A DNA stretch of 64,000 nucleotides, from NCBI GenBank assembly GCA_946480915.1, contig CAMLLO010000012.1, positions 62,001-126,000 on the forward strand, given 5' to 3'. The DNA is from an uncultured Sphingobacteriaceae bacterium (lineage in GTDB: Bacteria; Bacteroidota; Bacteroidia; Sphingobacteriales; Sphingobacteriaceae). The notes beneath the pieces are model-generated. The model saw nothing but the letters and a program-made list of their open reading frames with translations, was not told the origin of the DNA and did no database searches. The number at the start of each line of letters is the position of its first letter. The first letter of the stretch is position 1. The translations under genes and the position numbers were made by a program. Below, in pieces: positions 39,110 through 46,304 of this stretch.

Positions 39110-39553
39110 ATGGAAATTATTTTAAAACAAGATATTAAAAACCTTGGCGAAAAGGATGATGTAGTAACTGTAAAGCCAGGTTATGGCCGCAATTACCTTA
39201 TCCCGCAAGGCTTTGCTACTTTAGCTACATCTTCTGCTAAAAAAGTATTGGCAGAGAACCTTAAACAGGCACAATTTAAACAAGATAAAATCAAAAATGA
39301 TGCTCTTGCAATTGCTGCTAAATTAGAAGGTGTTAAACTTACCGTTGGTGCTAAAGCCGGCGAAAGTGGTAAAATCTTTGGTGCGGTAAATACTATTCAA
39401 GTTGCCGATGCATTGAAGAGAGAAGGATTTGAAGTAGATCGCAGAAGAATTACTTTCGAAACTGAACCTAAATTTGTTGGCGAGTATATTGCTAACCTTA
39501 ACTTACACAAAGAAGTTAAAGTTCAGGTTCCTTTTGAAGTAGTTGCTGAATAA
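39110..39553 (+). CDS. rplI: Ribosomal protein bL9
   Basis: 147 residues: MEIILKQDIKNLGEKDDVVTVKPGYGRNYLIPQGFA and the C-terminal lobe with KLEGVKLTVGAKAGESGKIFGAVN. Large-subunit protein that helps keep reading frame. Ends with a terminator. Confidence 0.95.
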   Translation: MEIILKQDIKNLGEKDDVVTVKPGYGRNYLIPQGFATLATSSAKKVLAENLKQAQFKQDKIKNDALAIAAKLEGVKLTVGAKAGESGKIFGAVNTIQVADALKREGFEVDRRRITFETEPKFVGEYIANLNLHKEVKVQVPFEVVAE

Positions 39554-39603
39554 TACTATCTTTAGGTTATCAGATTGTAAAAGATCTGGTAAACACTAAA
39601 TCA

Positions 39604-39636
39604 AAAAAAGGTGCTCCGAAACGGGCGCCTTTTTTA
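39604..39636 (+). terminator. Terminator after rplI
   Basis: An A-run, GGTGCtCCG / CGGgCGCC stem and a T-run, 50 bases past rplI. Confidence 0.8.
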
Positions 39637-39647
39637 TTTTTGCACGC

Positions 39648-40376
39648 ATGTCCCGTAGAAGAAGCAAGTCAGGTAGAAAATCATCTTCATTTAATTTTTC
39701 GAGATTTTTCCGAGCAGTCAAAAAGATTCTGTTGTGGTTTTTTGCTACCACCATTCTTTGGGTTTTGATTTATCGTTTTGTTAATCCGCCTGTCACCTGG
39801 CTAATGGTCCAACGCGGCTTCGAACGCAAAATCGATGGAAAAGCCTGGAAGATGGAAAAGAAATGGCGAGACTTCGATGATTTGTCTGACAATCTGAAGT
39901 ACGCGGCGATGGCTGGCGAAGACGCTCACTTTTTGAAGCATTGGGGCTTCGATATCAAATCCATACAAAAAGCCTATAAGAAAAACCAAGCGGGTAAGCG
40001 GGTGCGCGGGGGGAGTACGATTAGCCAGCAAACGGCCAAGAATGTGTTTTTATGGCCAGGCCGGTCATGGATTAGAAAAGGTTTTGAAGCTTACTTTACC
40101 GCATTAATTGAACTGCTATGGACTAAAAAGCGGATTATGGAGGTTTACCTTAACGTAATTGAAACTGGGGATGGTATTTATGGAGCTGAAGCAGCTACAC
40201 AATTTTATTATAAGAAACCTGCCACTCGTTTGAGTAAAGGGCAGGCCGCTTTGCTCATTGCTGTGCTACCGAACCCCCGACGCTGGTCACCCACAAAACC
40301 TACTCCATATATTTACCATAAGCAATACTTGATCCTGAGAAATATGCGGAGGATCAGAAATTTAAAGTTCGAATAA
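39648..40376 (+). CDS. mtgA: Monofunctional peptidoglycan transglycosylase
   Basis: 242 residues. One N-terminal membrane helix (IWVLIYRF region, after a basic tail), then the GT51 core: AGEDAHFLKHWGFD (catalytic Glu), GGSTISQQTAKNVFLWPGRSW, KKRIMEVYLNVIETGDGIYGAE. Polymerises lipid II into glycan strands in the periplasm. Normal length. Confidence 0.95.
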   Translation: MSRRRSKSGRKSSSFNFSRFFRAVKKILLWFFATTILWVLIYRFVNPPVTWLMVQRGFERKIDGKAWKMEKKWRDFDDLSDNLKYAAMAGEDAHFLKHWGFDIKSIQKAYKKNQAGKRVRGGSTISQQTAKNVFLWPGRSWIRKGFEAYFTALIELLWTKKRIMEVYLNVIETGDGIYGAEAATQFYYKKPATRLSKGQAALLIAVLPNPRRWSPTKPTPYIYHKQYLILRNMRRIRNLKFE

Positions 40377-40431
40377 ATTCGAATTTCAGAAAGAAAGCAT
40401 TAAAGTGAAACGGGTATTAAAAAAGGTTTAT

Positions 40432-40917
40432 TCAGGCTTTTATCAAATCGCCGAATACGCGTGGATGCCAGCTGTTTTTAAAAGGAATCTCCCAATTGTT
40501 TTCAACTTCGGCTACCGTTTGAATAAGATTATTAAATACGATAGTATTTTCAGTTATTTTCCCCTCGCTGATTAAGTTTTCAAACTCTTCCCTGCTGCAC
40601 GAACGAATGCCGTTGACATCGCGATAAGCAATGTTGAACCGGTCGAAAAGATTAATATCTAGTTCTTCTTCAATTTGCTTCATCAGGTTCACCGATTTAT
40701 CAATGGAACAACCTGTTGCCCCTGCCTGCTCCTCATCCACCATCAGCATGATAAATCTGTTATAATGGATTTCTACCTTGGCAGTCAGCTTATTCCCATG
40801 GGCTTCCCACTGACGTATAAAATTATTTAATTTTTCTTTTATCCCATGTTCTTCATGTAAAGAAAACGGGCGGTTTGACTGATATATCCAAACTCTGGAG
40901 CTTTTAGAGATTTCCAT
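40432..40917 (-). CDS. Conserved Bacteroidota hypothetical protein
   Basis: 161 residues from the ATG at 40917. The start SSRVWIYQSNRPFSLHEEHGIKEKLNNFIRQWEAHG and the motif EEQAGATGCSIDKSVNLM are typical of a family found throughout Bacteroidota and often mislabelled ABC transporter ATPase, though it has no Walker motif. Function unknown. Convergent with mtgA. Confidence 0.75.
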   Translation of the reverse strand: MEISKSSRVWIYQSNRPFSLHEEHGIKEKLNNFIRQWEAHGNKLTAKVEIHYNRFIMLMVDEEQAGATGCSIDKSVNLMKQIEEELDINLFDRFNIAYRDVNGIRSCSREEFENLISEGKITENTIVFNNLIQTVAEVENNWEIPFKNSWHPRVFGDLIKA

Positions 40918-41173
40918 GGTCAAATTTACAAAATCTTAGATTCGTATGCGTTAATAAGCTGTCAAAATTGTCTTCCAGTCGGAGAAAGCATCTGGCATGC
41001 CTTTTCAATGCGGATTGCAGACGACATCCTCTTCACACCAATTCGAAAATGATTTAATTGTTCAAACAGAGGTACTAACGGGAGGGTTGATTTACTGTTT
41101 ATTGTATCAGATTGCCGGTTTTGCATTTGTGTAAGAAAATAGATGGTCTTAAAAATGCATTACTGAGCCTTTT

Positions 41174-41190
41174 AATATTAACATAATATT
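41174..41190. promoter_or_regulatory. Palindrome upstream of a small-peptide gene
   Basis: AATATTA-ACA-TAATATT: perfect 7-bp inverted repeat, 29 bases upstream of the candidate promoter. Could be an operator. Confidence 0.35.
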
Positions 41191-41218
41191 ATTCTTTTAC
41201 ATATAACCGCTATTAGGT

Positions 41219-41250
41219 ATTGTTTTATTAATAATTACGATATATCTTTG
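41219..41250 (+). promoter_or_regulatory. Promoter of the small-peptide gene
   Basis: ATTG (41219-41222), 20 bases, TATCTTTG (41243-41250): close to the Bacteroidota consensus. Confidence 0.6.
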
Positions 41251-41275
41251 GAAACACTACAAGGACACACCTATA

Positions 41276-41365
41276 ATGACAAACTTCAGATTATTTGCCG
41301 TAGAATTCATTAAACTGATGCCTGGATTTTTAAAATTCGTTTATAAACGGAGTATAAAAAGTTGA
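41276..41365 (+). CDS. 29-residue basic hydrophobic peptide (candidate small gene)
   Basis: Begins with ATG ACA AAC TTC AGA and ends with AGT TGA. Preceded by AAGGA at 41261-41265, a good Shine-Dalgarno and rare in this genome, and by a near-consensus promoter. The peptide starts MTNFRLFAVEFIKLMPGFLK and is amphipathic, with several Arg/Lys and one Glu. No homologue recognised. It could be a regulatory, membrane-active or toxin-like peptide; coding is inferred from signals only. Convergent with the HdrB-like gene. Confidence 0.5.
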   Translation: MTNFRLFAVEFIKLMPGFLKFVYKRSIKS

Positions 41366-41387
41366 TTTTACCTACCCTTTAATGGGT

Positions 41388-42209
41388 TTACAAACCATTC
41401 GCTCTCACTGTTATTTCTGCAATGTCCAGGACTTCTATGTCTTGCTCTTTTTCGAGATGCTTCACTCCATCCCGAAGCATGGTCATACAAAAGGGACATG
41501 CAGCAGCAATAATGCCGGCCTGAGTTTCCAATGCTTCCTCAACTCTTTCAACGTTAATATCTTTTTTACCAGGCTCTGGCTCTTTGAATAGCTGAGCTCC
41601 GCCAGCTCCACAGCATAATCCATTTGCTTTGCACCGTTTCATTTCGACAAGATCAGCATCCAGGACTTCGAGAGCCTTTCGCGGAGCTTCATATACTTTA
41701 TTCCCCCTGCCAAGATAACATGGATCATGAAATGTTATTTTTTTTCCTTTAAAGCTTTCTCCCTTTTCTGCTTTTAATTTCCCCTCGTCGATTAATTGTT
41801 GAATTAACTGAGTGTGATGGATTACTTCATAATTGCCGCCGAGTGATGGATACTCGTTTTTTATCGTGTTAAAACAATGGGGGCAGCCAGTGACGATTTT
41901 GCTGACATGATATGCATTTAATACCTCAATGTTGGATATTGCCTGCATTTGAAACAAAAATTCGTTGCCAGCCCTTTTGGCAGGGTCGCCGGTGCAAGCT
42001 TCCTCCGTGCCTAATACGGCGTAGCTAATACCAACATGCTGCAGTATTTTACAGATGGACCGTGTTATTCGTTGTGCGCGGTCGTCAAAGCTACCTGCGC
42101 ATCCTACCCAAAACAAGATTTCGGGTTGATTCCCGCTTGCAGTCATTTCTGCCATTGTTGGAATTATTAATGGCTTTGCGTTGTCGATAGGATTTATGGG
42201 ATCGATCAT
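41388..42209 (-). CDS. CCG-domain iron-sulfur protein, HdrB/LutA-like
   Basis: 273 residues with two cysteine-rich CCG blocks: WVGCAGSFDDR with GCPHCFNTIKNEYP, then HDPCYLGRGN, KANGLCCGAGG and AACPFCMTM. Such domains bind noncubane or [4Fe-4S] clusters in heterodisulfide-reductase-like, GlpC and LutA proteins. Its ATG overlaps the upstream gene by four bases. With that gene it forms a probable membrane-linked electron-transfer complex of unknown substrate. Confidence 0.85.
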   Translation of the reverse strand: MIDPINPIDNAKPLIIPTMAEMTASGNQPEILFWVGCAGSFDDRAQRITRSICKILQHVGISYAVLGTEEACTGDPAKRAGNEFLFQMQAISNIEVLNAYHVSKIVTGCPHCFNTIKNEYPSLGGNYEVIHHTQLIQQLIDEGKLKAEKGESFKGKKITFHDPCYLGRGNKVYEAPRKALEVLDADLVEMKRCKANGLCCGAGGAQLFKEPEPGKKDINVERVEEALETQAGIIAAACPFCMTMLRDGVKHLEKEQDIEVLDIAEITVRANGL

Positions 42210-43519
42210 ATTTCTGTGTTAGTGTTTTGAGCCCAATTGAAACGGTCGGATGCAGCATATTTCCAGGGTGCAGCGTTGTTTTCGACATTACTGAGCATGT
42301 TATTAATGCTGGCCGGAGCTTTAGATTCTTCCATAACAATATATCGTCTTAAATTCATTATTATGGCCAATGGATCAATATTGACAGGACAAGCCTTGAT
42401 ACATGCCTGGCAGGTAGTGCAGGCCCACAGCTCTTCCCTGGTTATGTAATCGTCCAGCAAACTTTTCCCATCTGAGTAATCCTTCCCATGTTTATCGATG
42501 TTGTTACCTACCTCGGTAAGTCTGTCGCGTGTGTCCATTACTATTTTGCGTGGAGACAGGAGTTTCCCCGTGATATTAGCTGGACATTCAGATGTGCATC
42601 TGCCGCATTCTGTACAGGTATATGCATCCATTAAGCTTTTCCACGAGAGGTCGATCACGTCTTTAGCCCCAAAGCTGCCCGGATTACTTATCTCTAATGG
42701 CTGAAAAGAGGGATCTAGTATCGCCTTAACCTCGTTTGTAACGCTTGCCATATTATTCAATTCACCACTCGGAGTCAGCTTTGAGTAATAGGTATTCGGG
42801 AAAGCCATTAAAATGTGAAAATGCTTCGAGTAGGGTAAATAATTCAGAAATATAAAGATTCCTACTATATGCATCCACCAGAACAGACGTTCTGACGCGA
42901 CTAACATGCCGGTATTTGTTGGTAGAAGATTTCCTAACAATGAGCTTACGGGGAATGTGGATGAACTGAGCGACCTTTCAGGAATTAATTGCTGAAGCTT
43001 ATAATCTGACGCATTCATCAGTAAAAAAGCCGACATTAGAATGATCTCAAAATACAGGATGTAATTGGCATCCGAGCGGGGCCAGTTTGTCATCTCAATA
43101 CCAAAGAAGCGCTTAATTCTTAGAATATTTCTTCTGACTAAAAATAAGGCACAGGCAATAATAACACTGACTGCCAGCCATTCAAATGAAGCAATGAGGA
43201 AGGTGTAAAGCGAACCTAAGGGATTGGCAAATATTCTGTGGGTGCCTGAGATTCCGTCGATGATTATTTCCAGGATTTCAATATTGATTATTATAAAACC
43301 TGCATAAACAAAGAAGTGCAACAGTGCAGGAATCGGTCGGGCGACCATTTTTGTTTGTCCGAAGGCAACCTTCATCATCGTTTTCCACCTTAAAGAAGGA
43401 TGGTCTGAACGATCTTCGGGTTGACCAAGCCATATGTTTCTGATCACCTTTTTTACATTCTTTGAAAAAAAGATAATCGCAAGAACCAATAACAAAAGAA
43501 AAAGAGCTTGTTCAATCAT
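42206..43519 (-). CDS. Membrane iron-sulfur protein, HdrC-like (two [4Fe-4S] clusters)
   Basis: 437 residues. About five hydrophobic helices in the first 230 residues (nitrate-reductase-gamma-like), then two cluster-binding motifs CTECGRCTSECP and CTTCQACIKACPVNIDP. This layout is seen next to CCG proteins and couples quinone oxidation to the soluble partner. Likely first gene of a two-gene operon with the HdrB-like protein. Confidence 0.88.
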   Translation of the reverse strand: MIEQALFLLLLVLAIIFFSKNVKKVIRNIWLGQPEDRSDHPSLRWKTMMKVAFGQTKMVARPIPALLHFFVYAGFIIINIEILEIIIDGISGTHRIFANPLGSLYTFLIASFEWLAVSVIIACALFLVRRNILRIKRFFGIEMTNWPRSDANYILYFEIILMSAFLLMNASDYKLQQLIPERSLSSSTFPVSSLLGNLLPTNTGMLVASERLFWWMHIVGIFIFLNYLPYSKHFHILMAFPNTYYSKLTPSGELNNMASVTNEVKAILDPSFQPLEISNPGSFGAKDVIDLSWKSLMDAYTCTECGRCTSECPANITGKLLSPRKIVMDTRDRLTEVGNNIDKHGKDYSDGKSLLDDYITREELWACTTCQACIKACPVNIDPLAIIMNLRRYIVMEESKAPASINNMLSNVENNAAPWKYAASDRFNWAQNTNTEI

Positions 43520-43898
43520 GTCAGGCAGAATTTAGCCAATTTGTGCTGGTAAAAAGTCAATTGTTAAGGAGTATAATTTATAAAAAAATAAAGGTAAATT
43601 TTAAAAAGAGTATAAATTTTTACCGGCAGAAAAACATTCGTCTTGTTTTTGTAAAACCTAGCGAAGGAAGTTTGGTTTTTCGATTGGCTTTGGGAAATAA
43701 GATATCTGAGAAATAATCCAAACTAGTTGGTGGGAGGATTAATTTGAAAGAATATAGAGTCAGTATTTTTGTTTAAGGTGTTGTGTTGCAATGACTTTTG
43801 AACCATTAAAAAAAATCTCCCGATTCAGAATGGGTAATATTTGAAAAAATGTTTTTATAAATGAAAAAAGACGCTACATTTGCAGTCCCAAAGGGGCT
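43520..43898. other. Intergenic region with the tRNA-Phe promoter
   Basis: AT-rich; no gene recognised apart from the tRNA promoter at its right end. Confidence 0.4.
43875..43882 (+). promoter_or_regulatory. Promoter (-7) of tRNA-Phe
   Basis: TACATTTG, with TTTT 19 bases ahead (43852-43855), 17 bases before the tRNA. Confidence 0.6.
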
Positions 43899-43971
43899 GG
43901 TACCATAGCTCAGTTGGTAGAGCAAAGGACTGAAAATCCTTGTGTCGCTGGTTCGATTCCAGCTGGTACCA
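43899..43971 (+). tRNA. tRNA-Phe (GAA)
   Basis: 73 nt. Acceptor GGTACCA pairs with TGGTACC plus discriminator A; anticodon GAA (loop CTGAAAA); T-loop TTCGATT. CCA is not encoded. Its 3' end, including the acceptor and bases beyond, is the attachment site of the element that follows, and the tRNA remains complete. Confidence 0.97.
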
Positions 43972-43979
43972 CGAAAAAA
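43960..43979 (+). repeat. attL: 20-bp core repeat in tRNA-Phe
   Basis: CAGCTGGTACCACGAAAAAA, overlapping the last 12 bases of the tRNA. Identical to 57420-57439. Confidence 0.9.
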
Positions 43980-44009
43980 GGCTGATATGTTCTCATGTCG
44001 GCCTTTTTT
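43979..44009 (+). terminator. Element-supplied terminator of tRNA-Phe
   Basis: AGGCTGATAT pairs with ATGTCGGCCT (two G-U pairs) followed by TTTTTT. It starts at the last base of the att core, so it lies in element DNA and replaces the tRNA's original terminator. Confidence 0.75.
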
Positions 44010-44057
44010 GTTTAAGGGTAGTAAAATAGGTAGCAATTTGATTTCCGAAATTCAGCC

Positions 44058-44633
44058 ATGCACAACAGAGAGGATTACATCCAAATCATTCAAGAAATAA
44101 GAAATGTAGAGAAGATTTCCTTAGATGAATACATCGAAAATCGCCTGATGCCACTTCAAGCTTCTGACAAGTATTTTCTTCGAACTCTCTATAAGGACGT
44201 TCATTATATTTTAAAAGACCTCGATGCTCCTGGAGACAATGATCTAATGATTGAGAATGGTGATTTTGCTCAAGAAGATGGAGACTATAAATTATCCGGA
44301 TATCAAACCCGCCTTCACGATCTTTCAATCTGGTTACACATGGAGGCTGTAAAGAGCTTAATTGATGAATCGGAATTTCCTAATCAATGGATGACTAAAA
44401 TTGAAAATTTTCAGTCGAATTTTTTAGATAAGCATTATTATACTCCAGAATATAAAAGCAAACTGGATTCAATTAAGAAGAGTCTTCATGTCGAACGATT
44501 TACTAATACAGGTAATAAGAAGGGTTGGATAAAAAAAATCCTGGATGTTGACAACTTAGAACTTAAACCGAACATCGCAGGCATTGGAATTAATCTTAAC
44601 GAGATTATAAACAAATTCCGAAACAAATCTTGA
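44058..44633 (+). CDS. Hypothetical protein at the left end of the element
   Basis: 191 residues, soluble, charged, helical: DYIQIIQEIRNVEKISLDEYIENRLMPLQASDKYFL, then GDYKLSGYQTRLHDLSIWLH. No family recognised. One of only two rightward genes of the element, next to attL: the cargo position of many satellites and prophages, where defence or exclusion genes often sit; that role is only a guess from position. Confidence 0.6.
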   Translation: MHNREDYIQIIQEIRNVEKISLDEYIENRLMPLQASDKYFLRTLYKDVHYILKDLDAPGDNDLMIENGDFAQEDGDYKLSGYQTRLHDLSIWLHMEAVKSLIDESEFPNQWMTKIENFQSNFLDKHYYTPEYKSKLDSIKKSLHVERFTNTGNKKGWIKKILDVDNLELKPNIAGIGINLNEIINKFRNKS

Positions 44634-44695
44634 CATCTATAAGCTGTCTGTTCTTTTCTTCTATCGTATTTTAACTAAATTGATGCACCTGTAAT

Positions 44696-44959
44696 ATGTT
44701 TCAATTAAAAGTTAAAAGTAACATTGAAGTGCTGAATGACCTAAAGCGGAGCGGTGCTTTAAAATCCTTAATTTCAGCCGGCCTGTTTCCATCAAAAGTG
44801 ATTTATCAAATGGAAATCTATTTTTATATAGATGCAAGGTTAGCTGCCGGTGAAAAGAAAACCCAGGCTGTCCTAGACGCTGCTGTAAATTTCAATCTGG
44901 ATGAACGAAATATATACAGAATCTTAAAATCTTATTCAGCTACTTTTATTCATATATGA
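44696..44959 (+). CDS. Small putative DNA-binding protein
   Basis: 87 residues: LKRSGALKSLISAGLFPSKVIYQMEIYFYIDARLAAGEKKTQAVLDAAVNFNLDERNIYRILKSY. The last part resembles a helix-turn-helix (KTQAVLDAAVNFNLDERNIYRIL). Its stop lies inside the first copy of a 29-bp direct repeat. Might regulate the leftward genes; uncertain. Confidence 0.6.
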   Translation: MFQLKVKSNIEVLNDLKRSGALKSLISAGLFPSKVIYQMEIYFYIDARLAAGEKKTQAVLDAAVNFNLDERNIYRILKSYSATFIHI

Positions 44960-44973
44960 ATAGAATGAATAAA
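44945..44973 (+). repeat. 29-bp direct repeat, copy 1
   Basis: Identical to 45183-45211. Contains the perfect palindrome TTCATATATGAA plus further ATTCAT-like steps. Overlaps the 3' end of the preceding gene. Confidence 0.85.
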
Positions 44974-45139
44974 GATCAGGCATAAAAAAACCCTCGATAA
45001 TCAGTCAAGGGCCTCCATTACCTAATTAAAATATAGAATCTAATGTACTAAATACTTCTGTCTGTCAGCCTTCAATAAGACAGATTTTCTTCTCTTTTTT
45101 AGGTGTGGCATTTGTGGCATTTGGCCATAAATTGGCTAA

Positions 45140-45238
45140 TATGTGTCGGTAAAAACAGCCGTTTGAGGGTAAATAAAGGCCGTTTATTCATATATGAATA
45201 GAATGAATAAAATAAATTCATTTTACAGCCGACACATA
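45140..45238. other. Inverted repeat region, possible origin, operator or packaging site
   Basis: TATGTGTCGG at 45140-45149 and its exact complement CCGACACATA at 45229-45238 bracket copy 2 of the 29-bp repeat. Just upstream TGTGGCATT is repeated twice in tandem (45104-45121). It lies between convergent genes, the only sizeable noncoding part of the element interior. Function unknown. Confidence 0.5.
45183..45211 (+). repeat. 29-bp direct repeat, copy 2
   Basis: Perfect second copy of 44945-44973, inside the inverted-repeat region. Confidence 0.85.
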
Positions 45239-45249
45239 ATGACATATAA

Positions 45250-45462
45250 TCATGTTTGAATTCGTTTGATAACAGCAATATACCGGCTTAGCTCATGTAT
45301 TCGATCACGAAGTTTTATCGCTTCAATTTCACGTATCATTTGAATTTCTGAAGATACTTCCCTGTTCTTCATAGGATCTTCTCCAGAATAGGATTTTAGA
45401 GTCGTTGAATTAATATCTTGTAACTCTTTTAGATAATCAATTATCGAGTCTTTTATTTGCAT
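45250..45462 (-). CDS. Small helical hypothetical protein
   Basis: 70 residues, charged and coiled-coil-like (IRDREIEAIKL-type heptads), last gene of the leftward operon, three bases after the frameshift product's stop. No family recognised. Confidence 0.55.
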   Translation of the reverse strand: MQIKDSIIDYLKELQDINSTTLKSYSGEDPMKNREVSSEIQMIREIEAIKLRDRIHELSRYIAVIKRIQT

Positions 45463-45465
45463 CAG

Positions 45466-45729
45466 TTAATGAGATTCATTTTTGGCTGTCATTAATCTTC
45501 GAAGGTTATCACCAAACCTTCTTTTATCCTGATTCATCATCATCTGGGTTAACACCCGCTCATATGGCAATGCCATAATATCATCCCACAATAAGGGGTT
45601 ACCATTCGACAAGACTTCTAAGACATTGATGTCTTCATAAATCGCGAACATTTCAATACCAGCCTCTTTTTCCAAATCAGTAGACTTGTAAGTAAGCTGT
45701 TGGTTTTCGTTAAGTACAAGGGTTTCCAC
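45466..45729 (-). CDS. Minus-one frame extension of the tail-chaperone-type gene
   Basis: 87 codons (METLVLNENQQLTY...) from a GTG at 45729. It has no likely start of its own and overlaps the end of the 224-residue gene in another frame. A -1 shift on the T9 tract at 45735-45743 joins it in phase (ANFFF-SS-VETL) to make a protein of about 275 residues. The extension is acidic and helical, ending RFGDNLRRLMTAKNES. In lambda-like phages the G/GT chaperone pair is made in the same way. Confidence 0.6.
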   Translation of the reverse strand: METLVLNENQQLTYKSTDLEKEAGIEMFAIYEDINVLEVLSNGNPLLWDDIMALPYERVLTQMMMNQDKRRFGDNLRRLMTAKNESH

Positions 45730-46292
45730 TGAAGAAAAAAAAAGTTAGCAAGTGCAACTGCCTGGCTTAACGGTAGGTCATAAACGGCCTCTTTGAATTC
45801 TTCAGCGCGATATTCATTGTAGGTTAATTCCGTGAATGGCACGTACAAATAATGAGCAAGAACATCAGCAATCTTGTCGGTAGGGTCAAAGGCTTCACCC
45901 TTTCCGGTTGCTTCAACTTGTTCCTGGAGAATCTCTTTCACTTTTCGGGATGGCCAGAAAGGTTGCTTTTCTAAATCCTTTGGAATCTTTATTACCTTAC
46001 CAAGGATTATGACTGAATTCGGAGTGATTAATTTTTGGTCTGTGTTAAAAAGCTCTTCTATACTTTGATTCAAATGTGTAGTCAGAGCAATGGCATCATT
46101 TAACTGTTTATATGCTTTCGAAGACCATTCTAAAGATGCAAGGTCCTTTTTACTGGTATTGCAAATGATAGACAATCTTTCAAGATTATCTATTTCAGAT
46201 GAATCCCGTAGCCTGATGAATTGACCTAACGTAATTTCAGATACATTTTCAGGTATTGTCAGTCGCTTTGAAGATATATTTATTTCAAACAT
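45618..46292 (-). CDS. Probable tail-assembly-chaperone-type protein (frame 0 product)
   Basis: 224 residues: FEINISSKRLTIPENVSEITLGQFIRLRDSSE at the start, YLYVPFTELTYNEYRAEEFKEAVYDLPLSQAVALANFFF before the slip point. The last 38 residues after the T-tract are read in the frame-0 continuation and look unlike folded protein. Follows the tape-measure gene by 12 bases. Identification as a tail-assembly chaperone rests on the frameshift and on the tape-measure neighbour, not on sequence match; the gene order is inverted relative to lambda. Confidence 0.55.
   Translation of the reverse strand: MFEINISSKRLTIPENVSEITLGQFIRLRDSSEIDNLERLSIICNTSKKDLASLEWSSKAYKQLNDAIALTTHLNQSIEELFNTDQKLITPNSVIILGKVIKIPKDLEKQPFWPSRKVKEILQEQVEATGKGEAFDPTDKIADVLAHYLYVPFTELTYNEYRAEEFKEAVYDLPLSQAVALANFFFLQWKPLYLTKTNSLLTSLLIWKKRLVLKCSRFMKTSMS
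45735..45743 (-). other. T9 slippery tract (programmed -1 frameshift candidate)
   Basis: Minus strand AAC TTT TTT TTT CTT. A -1 shift leads into the open 87-codon frame. No downstream pseudoknot was looked for. Confidence 0.5.
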
Positions 46293-46304
46293 ATTTTGGT
46301 GGAT

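Noticed and set aside
43806..44036. 76-residue minus-strand frame covering tRNA-Phe
   Set aside because: Antisense to a tRNA and crossing the attachment site; not a gene.
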